Source: Branchiostoma floridae
Lineage: Eukaryota > Chordata > Leptocardii > Amphioxiformes > Branchiostomatidae
NCBI RefSeq assembly: GCF_000003815.2
Contig: NC_049985.1
Coordinates: 4,084,267 to 4,148,266 of the forward strand
Length of the DNA: 64,000 nt
Reading direction: 5' to 3'
The notes under the pieces are model-generated. The model was not told where the DNA came from. It worked only from the letters and a program-made list of their open reading frames with translations, and did no database searches. Both the position numbers and the translations under genes were made by a program. Within the stretch, counting starts at the first letter, position 1, and every line of letters starts with the position of its first letter. Of this stretch, positions 22,751 to 35,469 are shown piece after piece.

Positions 22751-23584
22751 CAACTTTTTTTCGTTACAACATGCTGGAGTTTGTGAGACACATCCGCAAC
22801 CACCCCAAGAATGATACACAAGTCTTAAACATGTCGTGCGACAAATGTGAACCTAGAAATGTTGTCTTGTGTTTCAATAAGTAATTTCATTCTAGGTTTA
22901 CATAATGAAAGGATAGCTCTAGTCGACACTGTTGATGTACCGAAGTCGTGCTACAAACATATAAAAGAGTCCATTAACTAGTAATCTTTCAGCTTTTGTG
23001 TACGTTGACGACAGGATTACAACAGTAATAGGTTCGTTAGATGAGTCAGTTTGAACTATTTTTTTAATGGATGTGCCTTTACTAACTACAAGGAGGTTGA
23101 AAATGACCTCCTTTTCTTTTAGTAGAGAAAACAAACAACTCTCCTTCGTTCCAACTTTCAAAGCAGATTGTTAGGAGAGAACTTGGAAGCACTGGTCCCG
23201 CGTTGTTGCCTTTATCGCTTTCTGTTGAACAATGATTAATTAGGTTTTACTTTTTAGGCGAGAATGTGTACCCACGGGCTACTGACCAGTAAACAAAAAA
23301 GGGTAATATATAAGTACAATGTACGGAGATGAAAGCAGTGCTCTTTGACATGATTGTGAATAAACATTCTGTTAAATACGGTTTCAGCTAAGCATGTCCA
23401 CGTCATTGACAAAGGGTACGAAAAAAGGAAGTTCTGCTGCAGTACCAAGGATACCCGAAAGGGATTCAAAGTTAACCATGACCTTTGTCTTTTTAAAACC
23501 TCCCCACATACCAAATTAATCACAATCCATCTAGGGGTTCTCGAGTTATGCTGACCACAAATATATATATATGGAAGCACAAAT

Positions 23585-23658
23585 ACGCACACATGCGCGC
23601 GCGCACACACACACACGCACACACACGCACACACACACGCGCGCGCGCGCGCGCGCGG
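23585..23658. repeat. CA/CG microsatellite
   Basis: Alternating CA then CG dinucleotides, a potential Z-DNA-forming tract. Confidence 0.95.
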
Positions 23659-25356
23659 AATGCCCTCTTGTTTCATGGAGGTACTAGTAGTAATTATAAT
23701 AGAAAGTTAGATAGACCATACCGCTACCACATCACTGAGTTTATGTACACTATTTTGGGTCTATTATCACCCTATGCATTTATTTACGTTTATCTATGAA
23801 TACTGTACTTTACCCTATATGGGACCACAACGGTACATTATAGGTCTTTCATTCGCTCATTATTTGCTTGCACAAGTAAGTGGTCTTTAACCTTTAGTAA
23901 ACAGAGAAAGAATGCAGCTATCTCTGCCTGTGAATTTTGCGAGTTTTTTCGCTGATTTTGTTATAAGTTGTTGTGTCATAAGTTGTTGTCACACTCTTAA
24001 CTTCCTTCGGTCTCATTTGTTGATTGCTAAGATCTGAGATCGTCGAATATCACAATCTCCGTCAGAGAGTCGAGATCATTCTTTGTGCCTGACAACCTAC
24101 TCAACATGTTATGCTCAATGGGGCTTGGTGACCTCCGCACATTAGTCTGTAACAGACTGACTACGATGGCTATTATAGGGAGAATGGTTTGCCAGAGGAG
24201 TTTTGCTACCAGAAGAGTTGTTGGTGGGCCGCGCAGGATGGGAAACATGAACCTTGGTGTAGACTTACTGCCCTGGCCAATTTCCTGATTTTCTTTTTTG
24301 TTTTGCAGAATTCTATGATCCCGTAACCCCGTAGGAAGGCCTAGTGGAGGTTATGTGGACATCGGTCGATCCCTGAAAGTGCTAGAGTGGATACCGGCAG
24401 TGTATACTGGAGACACAAATATCCCATTAGAGATCAAACATAGTCTCTTCGGGCAAGCTATTTTCCTGCTAGCAACAAGCAGACGTATCAGCTGGATGGC
24501 AAAAGAGAAGAATTTGACCAAATGGGGACAATTACAAATAAGTTGTCATGGGATTTCAGTCATTCTTGCAGTCTATCCAGCTATCACCGCCGGCCGGTCA
24601 GTTCACTCCTTGGCCAATTAACTCGTACTACGCTTTTATCCAAACTTGGCCAAAGTCTCCTATTACTGCACCGCTACTATACGATTATTATATTGTATAT
24701 GATAGAGACTAGCAACAAGCAACAACCACATGTTTATAACCCCATTATGATCGCTATAGTCCCTCTATCCAGGCAACCCTACAAGTATGCTCGCGTGTTT
24801 CTAGGCAGACCGACGGCTATGCGAGCTATGTGACAGGTCACAGTTTGTTTTGGTCATTTTTCTGGGCGCTGATATTAATGTTTGCACATTTTTGCGTCGT
24901 GTGATCGTTGCGTTACCAAAATTATATCGATAAAGCAAATACAAGTGTCAAGTCTCTCACACTTTGGTTTGATACCTCAATCATATGGAACTCTAAATCT
25001 GGAAACTGTGAAACGTTTCACAATTAATACACATGGCCTCTGTTGGAATAAAATAAGACAGAAAAAGCAGCAAGAATACAACTTCACGCAAAATCTGCCT
25101 ATATGAAGAAACTGTATAACACCTGCATACGATTTTTTATGACACAAGCTAAACAACATTTTCTTGGTCGACGGTTTTCTGCAGGTTCTCAACTCCATGC
25201 AGGAAATATTCTGACGACTTATCAATAGTAAAGGCATCCAAGAAATCTCGAGGTTTTAAACATGTTTTTACACCCTAGATTTTGGCCATTGAGTCAGAAG
25301 ATATACTTTATCAAGTAGCACATGAATGTGCTGTAGAGAGACCGAGAATAACTCAC

Positions 25357-25482
25357 ATGTACAGCGGGGGGAGGTTGTACTTCTGCCGCCTCCTCTCCCA
25401 CCTGTCGTCCCAGCACACCTGGCCGTCCTCCCGCAGGTGTGCCATGACGGGCACCTGCACAGCCAGACAGGTGGGCACACAC
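25357..25482 (-). CDS. CNBD2: CNBD2-like alternative exon B
   Basis: The acceptor GTACAG and the donor AT before GTGAGT bound 126 bases with phases 2 in and 2 out, matching exon A and exon C exactly. The encoded segment includes VPVMAHLREDGQVCWDDRWE and RRRQKYNLPPLY. It looks like ordinary coding sequence rather than intron: biased third positions and no stop. Function unknown. Confidence 0.6.
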
Positions 25483-28090
25483 CTGTACGTATCAGCAGGT
25501 GCAACCACACCTGTTTGTGTGTGCAGTACTGAACTTCATACTCTGGACCTTGAGATGACGCCACCAGATAAGATAAGCAGACTAGCTATCACGGCTTGGC
25601 CAAGATTTCTTCGGGGCAAATAAAGCTCTCTACCGCCTGTGGTAATCCTGAGGTTTACACGGTAGGAGTAGCCTCACGCGGTGGGAGTTCAATTGGGAGC
25701 AAGGTAACCCAAACCCGTAAAACATTCCCCGGCTTGCGCTGACGAACTGGGCGGGCGAGCTACGCTCCCAGCACCGTAGAAATCTCGACGAACTCCCGAT
25801 TGTACCGGCTGACCCTACCGAAGTGGTAGTCCCGCCTGCTACCACCACGTCGTTACCGTGACACAAGAACAACAACAATAACAACAACAATTTCTCAGTA
25901 TGTGGCCGCCCGGGCACTGTGGCTAATCATCCGCAAAATCTACGGCGATTCCTGTGACAAACGCAGCTATTATTAACCACGTGGTTCCCAAAGGTTAATC
26001 AACGTTGATGTAGAGAGATATGAAGGGGGCTGAAGTGGACTTCATGTGTACCGTATATATTTGTGCTTCAATATTACCAAACTGAGTACAAAAACAGCAG
26101 CCCTGAATCTGACGCTGCGTTTATTTGTAAATACGTCACAAGAATGGCATTAAGTAATTCTCTGCCATTTCCTTTCAAATCAGTGTTACAGTAAGGTGTA
26201 AATAGCATGTGTTAATGTCGTACATGTCTTTTTCCCACACTGACATGTTACTATTGAAATCCTCTTTAGAAATGTGTTTTCGGTACGCTGGGCACAGGGG
26301 TGGAAATACCTGTCCAGATAACCTATAATTGGATAGCATTGTGTGGAAAAGTCGCGCCCAAAAACTTCCCACCCGCGGCGGGACCTTTCCCGGCCTGATG
26401 ACTGACTGTGACATCAAGGTAGATCTTACTTCAAACAGGTGGTTTACAGAAAAAACACAACTATACTGGATAGTGCTATGAAAGAAATCTTGGTTTGGAA
26501 AGGTACATTTCTGTTCTGTGGTAATTTCTTCCACAAACCAAGGAGCTTTTACACAAACTAGATCAATTTTTTTCACAGGAACAAGTGACCTAGAGGTCGT
26601 TCAACCCTAACAGTGCTACCAAAACCGAACGAACGAACCACAAAGCTTGTTTGAATGAGATGATTGGATGTTACTATAGGAGGTTTATATAGGGGAATTT
26701 ATAAATCTATAACAATCTGTGTGGGCTTTGAGCGTTTGAAGTTTGTACCCATCAACTCATGTCTTCTCCAGGTACAGTATTTGCGGAGATCTCAGAATAT
26801 GTGCTTGGATTTTCGTTCTGTCTTTGTGGAAAAAAAAAAGATGTCTGTTGACCCTTGACATAAAAAGTTTCAGATTGTACCCGCCTGTATATCGTCCTCG
26901 ACCATTAGGTGCTGAATTTCCCTTACTTCGTTTCTCCGTTTCAAAACTGTCACAAACGTGTCCAAATATTTGCTGCTCCATTTAGAAAAGACGATAGCTA
27001 ATGGACGGATCGACTTTTGGGACAAATTACTTTCATGTACCTGGTTCTCTCGCTTCACTTGCTGTCCTTGTTTTCTGTCGGGTCCCATGTTCCCCGTCTA
27101 AATGTTCATGTAGTGAAAGTAATCGGAAAATGGTGATGTTCTAAAAGGGTTCCAGCTTTTGTTTAATCTACAAGCTTCATTTACTTCACTTTCTCTGATA
27201 GCTGATCTACTCCACGGGGGGCATGGCATAGTGCCGTACAGTTTTCTCCCATACATTAAGATAAATAAAGTCAGACAGAAAAAGCCAGAATGGCATGCCA
27301 GCAAGGCGCTTAAAATCAGACCATTCTTGTTAAGTCGGCGTCACACTGTCGGCGTCACACTTATCGCCACAAGGTTGGCGAATTTCACAAACGCCGGGGA
27401 ATCGATCGTGTATTCTTCTTCCTTTTAACTTGAGTTTATTCAGGTTGAAACAAGAACAATACATTGTGACATTTACATGTATTTGGATGTGGCTCGGAAA
27501 CCTGCAAACATCGACAGGTCCCTAAATGTAGCGCAGTGATCAAGAGGATCGACACCAGCCGTACTGCCGCCGAAAATTTCAGAGCTTGCAGTCTCGTAGG
27601 GGCAGCTGCTTTTTCTGCTGTGTGGCACCGGCTTAAACACAATGTTAGCAGCAACAGCAAAGAGAAAGTTAGTAAGCCAAAAAGAAACAAAATCATCATC
27701 ATCATTATCACGGGCGGGTTGCCAGGACCAGGTCTACTCTCCCCTTCCCGACATCCCTGTCCCCCATACTGTACTTTATGCCCTCGACCCACAACCCCAC
27801 ATCACGGGCAATCTGGTTTTGTAGAATCAATGTTAAGGATTTTAAATGTTGGGACGTTAAGTTATATCTCATAAGTTTCTTCACTGGTCAGAAACAGAGT
27901 GGAGACCTGAACAGAGTAAAAACCTCCAGTTTGATAAACTTTAATGGGTAATTCCACTGTTGATGTCAAGCAGGCCAGGTGAACGAGTCGTTGTACGTGA
28001 CGGACAAAGTATTCAAGTAACCAATTAACGTTACAGCCTCCATAACCGGCTCTTTTGGGTGGAGCACTTTTGCAGAAATACGCTTTTGAA

Positions 28091-28167
28091 GGTCATTTCT
28101 TTTTGTACTGGCTCGTTGACTGCCGGCGCCGTAGACAGTCAGCGACCCAGTACAAAAAGAAATGGCC
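28091..28167. repeat. Imperfect hairpin with 32-base arms
   Basis: The left arm starting GGTCATTTCTTTTTGTACTG pairs with a right arm ending CAGTACAAAAAGAAATGGCC, with three mismatches around a 13-base loop. Confidence 0.9.
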
Positions 28168-28954
28168 AGAAAATGTGTATCATGAGCCCAAAACAAAGAC
28201 GGGAAAGGGCCCAGAGAGCCTGCTATGGAGGCTACAAATCATGTATACAGAAAGTTGTTCGGGGTTTTTCTATAAGGAAAAAAATGAAATCAGAAACATT
28301 CTGCTGTCAGTCTGTCGTTGCTATGGCTACCGGCGAAAAGTTGCGTGGTGAGTTCACCCGGATATTGTACCGCCATAGGGTAAGATTATTGGATTTATCA
28401 TAGTTATTGTTATTAATCACACTACCGACGAATGCTTTCACCGGGCGAACAACAGGTAGAGTTATCGATGAAAACTGAGGGATTTCTTGAGCAAACGTCT
28501 TTTGTCAGCTTTGATAATAGAAGTAAGATGTGTTGCATGTTGTAGAGAAACAATAGAAACCATTAATTTCCCGCATGTTTCACAACTTGTATCACTCTAC
28601 CATTGCTTTTCCTCGTAAACCACATCTGTCATGATCGCTGGGAAGCGCTCTGTTTGGTCACGTTTGGCACCGCATTCTCTTCACTGCAGAGCCACCAAGC
28701 GGCGAGAGGCATCTCTGGTCAATCACGCGTTTGAGACCACAGCGACACCTAGGCCGTCCCAAAGAAGAGTAAATCCAAGACCAGGACCAAAGATACGAAA
28801 GTCAGAAGTTCTGCTGCAGTACCAAGGTCACACAAATGGGGGCCAAAAATCAAGCTTGGCCTTCTTATTCTATACCCTTATCCACATACCAAGTATCAGT
28901 ACAATCCATCCAGATGTTCTAGAGGTATGCTGAGCACAAATATCCCAAGAACAC

Positions 28955-28961
28955 ACACGCA

Positions 28962-29034
<73 letters not shown>

Positions 29035-29162
29035 ACACACACACGCACACACACACATACACACACACACACACGCACGCACGCACACACATACACAAGC
29101 ACGCACGCGCGCACGTACACACACGCACGCACGCACGCACGCACGCACTCACACACGCATGG
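28955..29162. repeat. CA microsatellite, about 200 bases
   Basis: A long (CA)n run with GCAC interruptions. It produces long spurious His/Thr or Cys/Val reading frames. Confidence 0.97.
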
Positions 29163-31988
29163 ACACACGGACACACCAAAACTAATACCTCAGTTTTCAC
29201 CGGGGAAATTAATGCACAGAAGGCAAAGATGTCAACCTTATTCGATTGACTATCCAGTTGAACTGATTTGATTGACAGCATGGCTCGTTCTAAATCTATT
29301 TCAAGAACTTAAGTGGATCCGCCTTGTCAAAACACAGCTGCCCGTGCAATAACGTTATATTACACCACTTTGAACTTGAACGTGTCGACTTCAAACCAAC
29401 CGTGACAGTTGACATTGTACGATCGCAGTAGAGCCAGGATTTGTCACGTATTGTTAGGATTAACAACGAACCCTGTACAGAGTACGTGCGTGTTCTGGCT
29501 TTGAGGGCATTACTTTTGAGTTTGTTGTCATGAGCGTAGTTCAATTACGTGATTTCTGTTCCCGGTCAAATACTCGTACATCGCGCGATCGTCTTATGGT
29601 CAGAAACCGCGAGGGCATTCTTGAGATGGTCGTGCACATGTCGTAAAACATTCAAATGTCATACTACGTAAAGCACTAGTACAATCTTAGACTCCTGTCG
29701 GCCGTTGGTTCTATCACAGTAATTTCTTTGAAATTTGATAGCAAATAATTCAAAAGACATATAGATATACTCTCCGCCTGGTCAAAAAATACGGCATATA
29801 AGGAAAAGGTCACGATTTTCCCCACCAACCTCTGCTTGGAGAGTGACGATTTTCCCCACCCACCTATGCTAGGAGAGTAAAGCCACATATGCTTCCTCCC
29901 CCTGCATGTATTTCGTTTCTGAATATTGTTTTTAAGTCATGTAATATGTGCGAATTAATAAAGAGCATATGTCCGAGAAATGAAGCGTAATAAATTATAT
30001 ACTATAAGTATATAGCATAAATATCCCAAGAACACACACAAACACACACAAAATTTAGGCATAGCCAGCAAAGAAATGCATTCAGTGCACCAGTGCTGTC
30101 TGAACATTTCACTAGGTCATCAATTCTATTCCTAATTTTCACTTGACCCATAGTCCTTTTTATGACGACTACGCACTTTTTACCTCGATATACTGATAGC
30201 CCAACCTGCGGCCGACGTGCAAAGTCAAAGGCACTAAATTAAACCTGCGATTTCGGCAAACAAGCCGTTAGAATGACTAACATGCGGTGACGTAGGCACC
30301 AGTAAAAAGCAAACATCAAATCAACCTTTACAACAGGTACTATTATAATCAAACTATTCATCATGTAGAAAATGGGGCACAGTGTTAAGTGCAACTTGAC
30401 AAGGAAAATGGACGAAATGACGGTAATTGAAAGACACATAAAACACTTAAACAGCGGCCATATCCTCAATAGACCGGCCTACTGCGTGCTATATACAGCG
30501 CGAGAGGTTTGAAAACAACAGAGAGAGAGAACTGTGATTTTTTTATCGTGACAAACACACGCGTCTTGACAGTGACACATTTGTGAGGAATGAACGGTTA
30601 GACTCCCGCTGGGGTAATGTCTTGACTCTTGACACGTCGGAACGTGCGCCATAAAAGAAGTCTCATGAACAACCCACTTTAAGAAACGTGCGTCTTAAAA
30701 GGAGTCTTAGGAACAACCCACTTAAAGGAACTGTGATTGTAGGTCTAACGCTGGCGTCATTCTGTCAATGGCCTTCTGTTGAATTTGTTGAACTTGTTGA
30801 ACGCCGAATTTCAAAACGCCAGAGAATTAAACGTATTTTTTGCTTAAAATCTACAGTGTTTCGATGACTTCAAAAACAACCATTGTGCGAAAATAAAGGA
30901 TTTTATTCTTTGCCATCGTTTGTTTTGAATACCCCTGACTGTGGAGTGGTCACGTGATGTAAAGATGATAACAAAGTGACCTTGGAAAAGAACACCGTTG
31001 ACCTTGACCGTCTGTGGGACAATGCTAACATGGCGATGTTGTTTTGCCAGCTTCTTTGGAATCCTGTGTGTTTGGGGTATGTTGTGCCAAAACGTACTGT
31101 TATTACCAAAGAACGCTGAATAAGGTCTTACAACCAAAACAATCACTGTAACTTGGTATAGTTGGTTGTATCAGGACAGTGGATCTTCGTATTAAGAGGA
31201 AGAGCTCACTGTATTATTTTCAAAGCATTTAATCTATAATACATAACAGATAGAAAACATGAAGTATTGACATTCATGTCTGGTTAGACATTTTGTCGTT
31301 GTAAAAATCGCAAGATTGTAATTACTAACGGACATAAAGGTAACTGTAGAATTCTAAACTTTAATTGTTCCTACATGTACAGCGACTGACTATCATTTAG
31401 ATCTATTCTTTCCAATACTCCCTACTGAGATGACGACTGTCAAGGGACCATTTCAACTTAGTTATACTTACTGCCTGGTACAGATACTTGGTTTGAATCT
31501 TCGTTGGCGAAAAGAAGCCAACAAGACGATGATCAGTAGGAAGACTAGTTTAGCGTTTTGTAGTGTATAGGAATTCAACTGTAACTTTTAATCTTGTAAT
31601 CATGTCGAATGAACCATGAAGGCTTAGATTCAGCAAGGAACGCCCTAAATGCACACATTGGATTATACATACTAGCTTTCATTCGCTAGTTCAAAATGGC
31701 TGAACACAGGTTTCTCTTTATTAGCACGAAAATATTATTATAACTTTAAACCAGTGTCTGCAAAAATGTCGCCCCTAGGCATAAGTATATATAGCCTAAT
31801 ACTTATAGTAATAGAAATGTGGAGAATTCATATATACATGCCGAAATTGTCCTGTCAAAATAGCACAAGATGGAATAAAATGAAATAATGGCAGTGGACA
31901 GAACCTTTTTGCTATACAGTACGTATAGGATTGATTCACTATGCCCTACCCGTATATAGAGGGTTCTTAATGATAATGGGGTTCTTAC

Positions 31989-32251
31989 CTCTCCGTAACA
32001 TCCTCGGTAACTTCTTGTAAAGCCGGCAGCACTAGGTACGCACCCCTAGGCCATATCCCTTCAGATAGCCCCTGTGTCTTTCTTCTGGTTTTCTCTACGG
32101 ACATCTTCCTCCTAATCTTTCGGCGGAGGCGAAGAAATCTGCCGACGGAGCTTCTCGTCGCGCCCGGTGGATGCGGTTCACTCGGCTCTGCCTCCCGTGT
32201 GGTTGTCAACGTTCTTCTTCTCCCACGACGTGTGGTCGGAACGCCAAACAT
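31989..32251 (-). CDS. CNBD2: CNBD2-like alternative first exon A
   Basis: An ATG (context GAAATGT) follows an in-frame TGA in the leader. The exon encodes 87 residues, Arg/Thr-rich with the patch RFLRLRRKIRRKM, and ends AG before GTAAGA, leaving two bases over. The next candidate exon at 25482 supplies exactly one base. A TATAAAAG sequence lies on the minus strand about 30 bases upstream of the ATG, so the leader could be very short. Recognised by phase and splice sites only; it has no known domain. Confidence 0.55.
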
Positions 32252-34656
32252 TTCTTCTAACAGTTGTACTGGTTGTGCTTTTATATTATATCAGGAAACA
32301 AGGAACACTACGATGATCATAGAGCCTTGCTGCATACCAGAGTGTTCAGTCGGTCTCCTTGTGCGACGTGTTTCACTACAGGTGTACGGGCCCTGCAGTC
32401 ACAGAACCGTTTCTCGTGTGTAAACACGCCGGAGAAAGGCTCCACACAAAACACTGTTAATCCTTATCGCTCAGTACAATCCCCTGTATATTTTGTCACC
32501 ATGTACAGAACACGGTTAAAAGGGCGCCCCTGTGTCCCCACCCTATGGGCGGGCGGTGATGTGCGACCGCCGGTTGGGTCGATGTTTGGTCTGACATCGC
32601 TCACGGTGTTTGTACGAGAGTTTCGCCCGGTGTTGTCAAAACCCCGCCGGTTACGGACGTTGCACCAGCGAGCGTACCTCATTATTTCAGCATTATGTGT
32701 TGGTAATGTCGGCTTTGTGAGGTTAGGGTCGAGCTGGGACAACTTTGGGACAAACAGTGAGCAAACAGGGGGTCTGTTTATACTCGATACTCGCAGGTGG
32801 CGGCATTGTGACCTCAGCTCGTACAAAGTGTTTGGGTTGTAGTTTAACAACTTGCAGTTCAAAGATTTGTAATAGTAGGTTGATCAGGTTGGTAAATCAT
32901 CGAGTAAAGGTTTCTTTCAACACAGTCAAAAGTCATACCCAGTCGACGTTTCAGTGCGCCGTCAGATGACAGGTTCAACTTCTCACTGTAGCTACATGTA
33001 GGTATCGCTGATGCAGTACAAAATGTCACTGAGTTTGTATCCCCCTCTTCAAGATTCATAACCGGTGTAGAATTTCTGATCAAGACAGCCTCCTTATTCA
33101 AACGAATGCGTCTGTTTTCTGACCTGTCTATAACCTTGCCCCCATTACTTTAAATCGGCTAGGTATCACATCTTCTGATTGTCGAGGCAGACGAAGACGT
33201 TTTGGTTATCATCATACTTTATATTCCTATTGACATGACGTCATCAGTATGTACATCACACACAATGACCTTCACAATGGTCCGTTTAAAGCTCCTTAGT
33301 AAAGGCTAGTCAGCATACTGAACAACTAAAAAATGACTAATAGTAGTCTAAAATAGACAATCAAAGGATTTTTATTTATCTATGAATTTTTTTACGATAG
33401 TCCCTACAGTTTTGAAAAACTGATTTCCAAGGAATTAGGAAGCCCAAATCAAACAACATAAACATAACAATAATCGTATAACATAAAACGTAACTAATCA
33501 AACATAAGGGTAATTGATAACTTGGCTGTGATTAACTCAACATAAGTTAAACAAGATCAATAATGTAAATATATGAATTTTACAAAAATAGATATGATGG
33601 AAACATACCACTTGATAGGAAATATACAGTTTCGTACATTTTGCTTGTTGACAATCAATGCAACCATGCGTGTGTTAATACCGCCATCTATCGGGATACA
33701 TACAAACTGCAGCCTACGATCCAATCCCCTATTCACTCAAAGTCAAGTTCACAATAAGAAATACAAAATGTAACTAGGCAGGCACTCTGAAGAATACATC
33801 TGAAGAACATGAACAATTTTTTTTACAGAAACTGTTCAGACTTAACCTATCAAACTATGATTTATTACAACAGCACAAACATATATATAATTTTAGTCAG
33901 TGGTGAATAGAATTGAACTGATTCAAATCAAATAGATTTTTGTCAATGTCACATATACAGTTAAGACAAATTCTCTTGTTGTTTTAATAGACTTCAAGAT
34001 TTACTATCTAAGAGGTTTTTGACGTCAAGCTGACAGGAAATATATTTGTAACACTCCCAGTAATGTAGGAAATACATAAAATGCCATCCATGAACCCATA
34101 CGGTTGTGTCCAATACAAATAAAAGAACTTATTTTAACTTGAAATTTCATCTGTGTTGGTAGAAGTCATTCTTGAAATCTTTGAACTGTAATTTCCTACA
34201 CAAAAATTGAACTCACCCAAATTTTCGACTGCACAGCATCAGTCGTTGTCAAGGAATGAAAGACCAGGTTCCTTGAGAACAAACGCAAGGGTTCAACAAC
34301 CTCAGAAGTTTCCTAACATATTCACATAGAATCGCCGGGCAGTTCAGTTTCACAGGACAAAGTTGAGATCTTGGACACAGAATCAGACTTTTCACTAGAG
34401 GGATTAAAGAAGCCATCTACATCAGAGCTTTACAGCCATCCCTGAATAGAGACGGTGAGCGCCATAGACTTCCTGCAACCTATAATCCACTACTCACTTA
34501 GTCAGGAGTTCTATCTGCATAACGTGACGTCACGATAGCAGTGGATTGTTCATTCTTTGACAAAGACTGATGCTGTGCAGTCGAAAACTTGGGTGAGTCC
34601 AATTTTTGTGTTGGATTAAATCACAGTTCAAACATTTCAAGAAAAGATCTTATTCC
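32252..34656. other. Intergenic region between the CNBD2-like gene and XKR-1
   Basis: It contains the presumed promoter of exon A (32.25-32.4 kb), a stretch at about 33.28-33.77 kb similar to 61.48-61.8 kb downstream of XKR-4, and a MITE at 34198-34611. Otherwise nothing recognisable. Confidence 0.6.
34198..34611. mobile_element. MITE with about 60-base terminal inverted repeats
   Basis: The left end ACACAAAAATTGAACTCACC and following bases through GACTGCACAGCATCAGTC are mirrored at the right end (GACTGATGCTGTGCAGTCG through CAATTTTTGTGT). The element is 414 bases, with no coding capacity. The target duplication is unclear. Confidence 0.85.
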
Positions 34657-35469
34657 CTACGCATCTCTCAGGGGGCTACATCGACATGACGGTTCGTAAC
34701 ACACCCAGTACAAAATCTGTAATGAGAGAGAAACCAGGGACCCTGCTAGCACCACCCCCAGAGAAGGGACGTCGTACCAAGACACATTCTCCTGTGCGCC
34801 AATAATCACGGAATACCGCAATGACACCATCACAATGTTTGCCACCAACATGAGTACATTGTTAACAATGGGTTGTACTGCACTCCTCCGTCTGGACCCA
34901 AAGGTGACCCAGGTAAACACATCCACTGGCGCTACCACGAACGTGTTAAACATAAACTGCACGCAACAGTTACTGTCTGAGGTCACATCGGCTGCTGACT
35001 CCATCCAACCGCTGCCTTTACGAAAATACCTACAAAACACATTCTCTATCACTGCCATGATCAACCAGTGCGCACCCACAACCACAAACACCCAGTATGT
35101 GTACATGGAAGCGAATAGGGAGAAAGCTAAGATCCGCGCTGGTAGGTCGACAATTTTCCACACAAAAACAAGCAGGCCCCAAACCAAGACCATATCATTC
35201 GGGAAGTGAGTCTCCCACACAATAATGGAGTATAGCGAGGATAGTAAGGACGCTGCAATGGTGACACCCTGATAGATCAGTAGAGTCTGATTCTCGAGGC
35301 TACTCAGCTGGCCCGTCCGGAGGAGGATGTAGATCTGCAGGCAGAGTTCCGGCAGGGACTCGAGCAGGGTGTTGACGAGTCTGGCCAGCGGTAAGAGGTC
35401 GTTCACGGCCCGACAGTCTTCTGTCTCGATGTCCTCGGGTTTGTTTTTGATACAGGAATCGTACAGGAC
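34657..35469 (-). CDS. XKR-1 coding exon 2
   Basis: Acceptor CATACCTCCAG, then VLYDSCIKNKPEDI. 270 codons and a stop. The in-frame Met further upstream is intronic. Contains LPELCLQIYILLRTGQLSSL and the remaining membrane helices. Confidence 0.88.
   Translation of the reverse strand, partial: VLYDSCIKNKPEDIETEDCRAVNDLLPLARLVNTLLESLPELCLQIYILLRTGQLSSLENQTLLIYQGVTIAASLLSSLYSIIVWETHFPNDMVLVWGLLVFVWKIVDLPARILAFSLFASMYTYWVFVVVGAHWLIMAVIENVFCRYFRKGSGWMESAADVTSDSNCCVQFMFNTFVVAPVDVFTWVTFGSRRRSAVQPIVNNVLMLVANIVMVSLRYSVIIGAQENVSWYDVPSLGVVLAGSLVSLSLQILYWVCYEPSCRCSPLRDA

Larger units (their letters stand above)
21932..25356 (-). other. Intron between exons B and C
   Basis: It contains a two-copy 164-bp direct repeat (22.41-22.75 kb) and a diverged 150-bp-family repeat next to a CA/CG microsatellite (23.43-23.66 kb). 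The remainder (23.8-25.3 kb) shows no recognisable feature. Confidence 0.65.
25483..31988 (-). other. Intron between exons A and B
   Basis: 6.5 kb of intron. It holds a 32-base-arm hairpin (28091-28167), a 150-bp-family repeat fragment with a long CA microsatellite (28.81-29.16 kb) and short duplications near 29.8 and 30.7 kb. I see no exon-like ORF with splice sites in it. Confidence 0.6.

Noticed and set aside
24355-24833. Overlapping plus-strand open frames at 24.36-24.83 kb
   Set aside because: No domain, no homologous copy elsewhere in the window and no in-phase splice sites. Likely intron.
28870-29281. Long Cys/Val-rich and His/Thr-rich reading frames
   Set aside because: They are translations of the CA microsatellite with no splice or codon-use support.
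32264-32842. 192-codon plus-strand open frame
   Set aside because: No family resemblance, lies opposite the exon A promoter, and has atypical composition for a local gene. Treated as chance.
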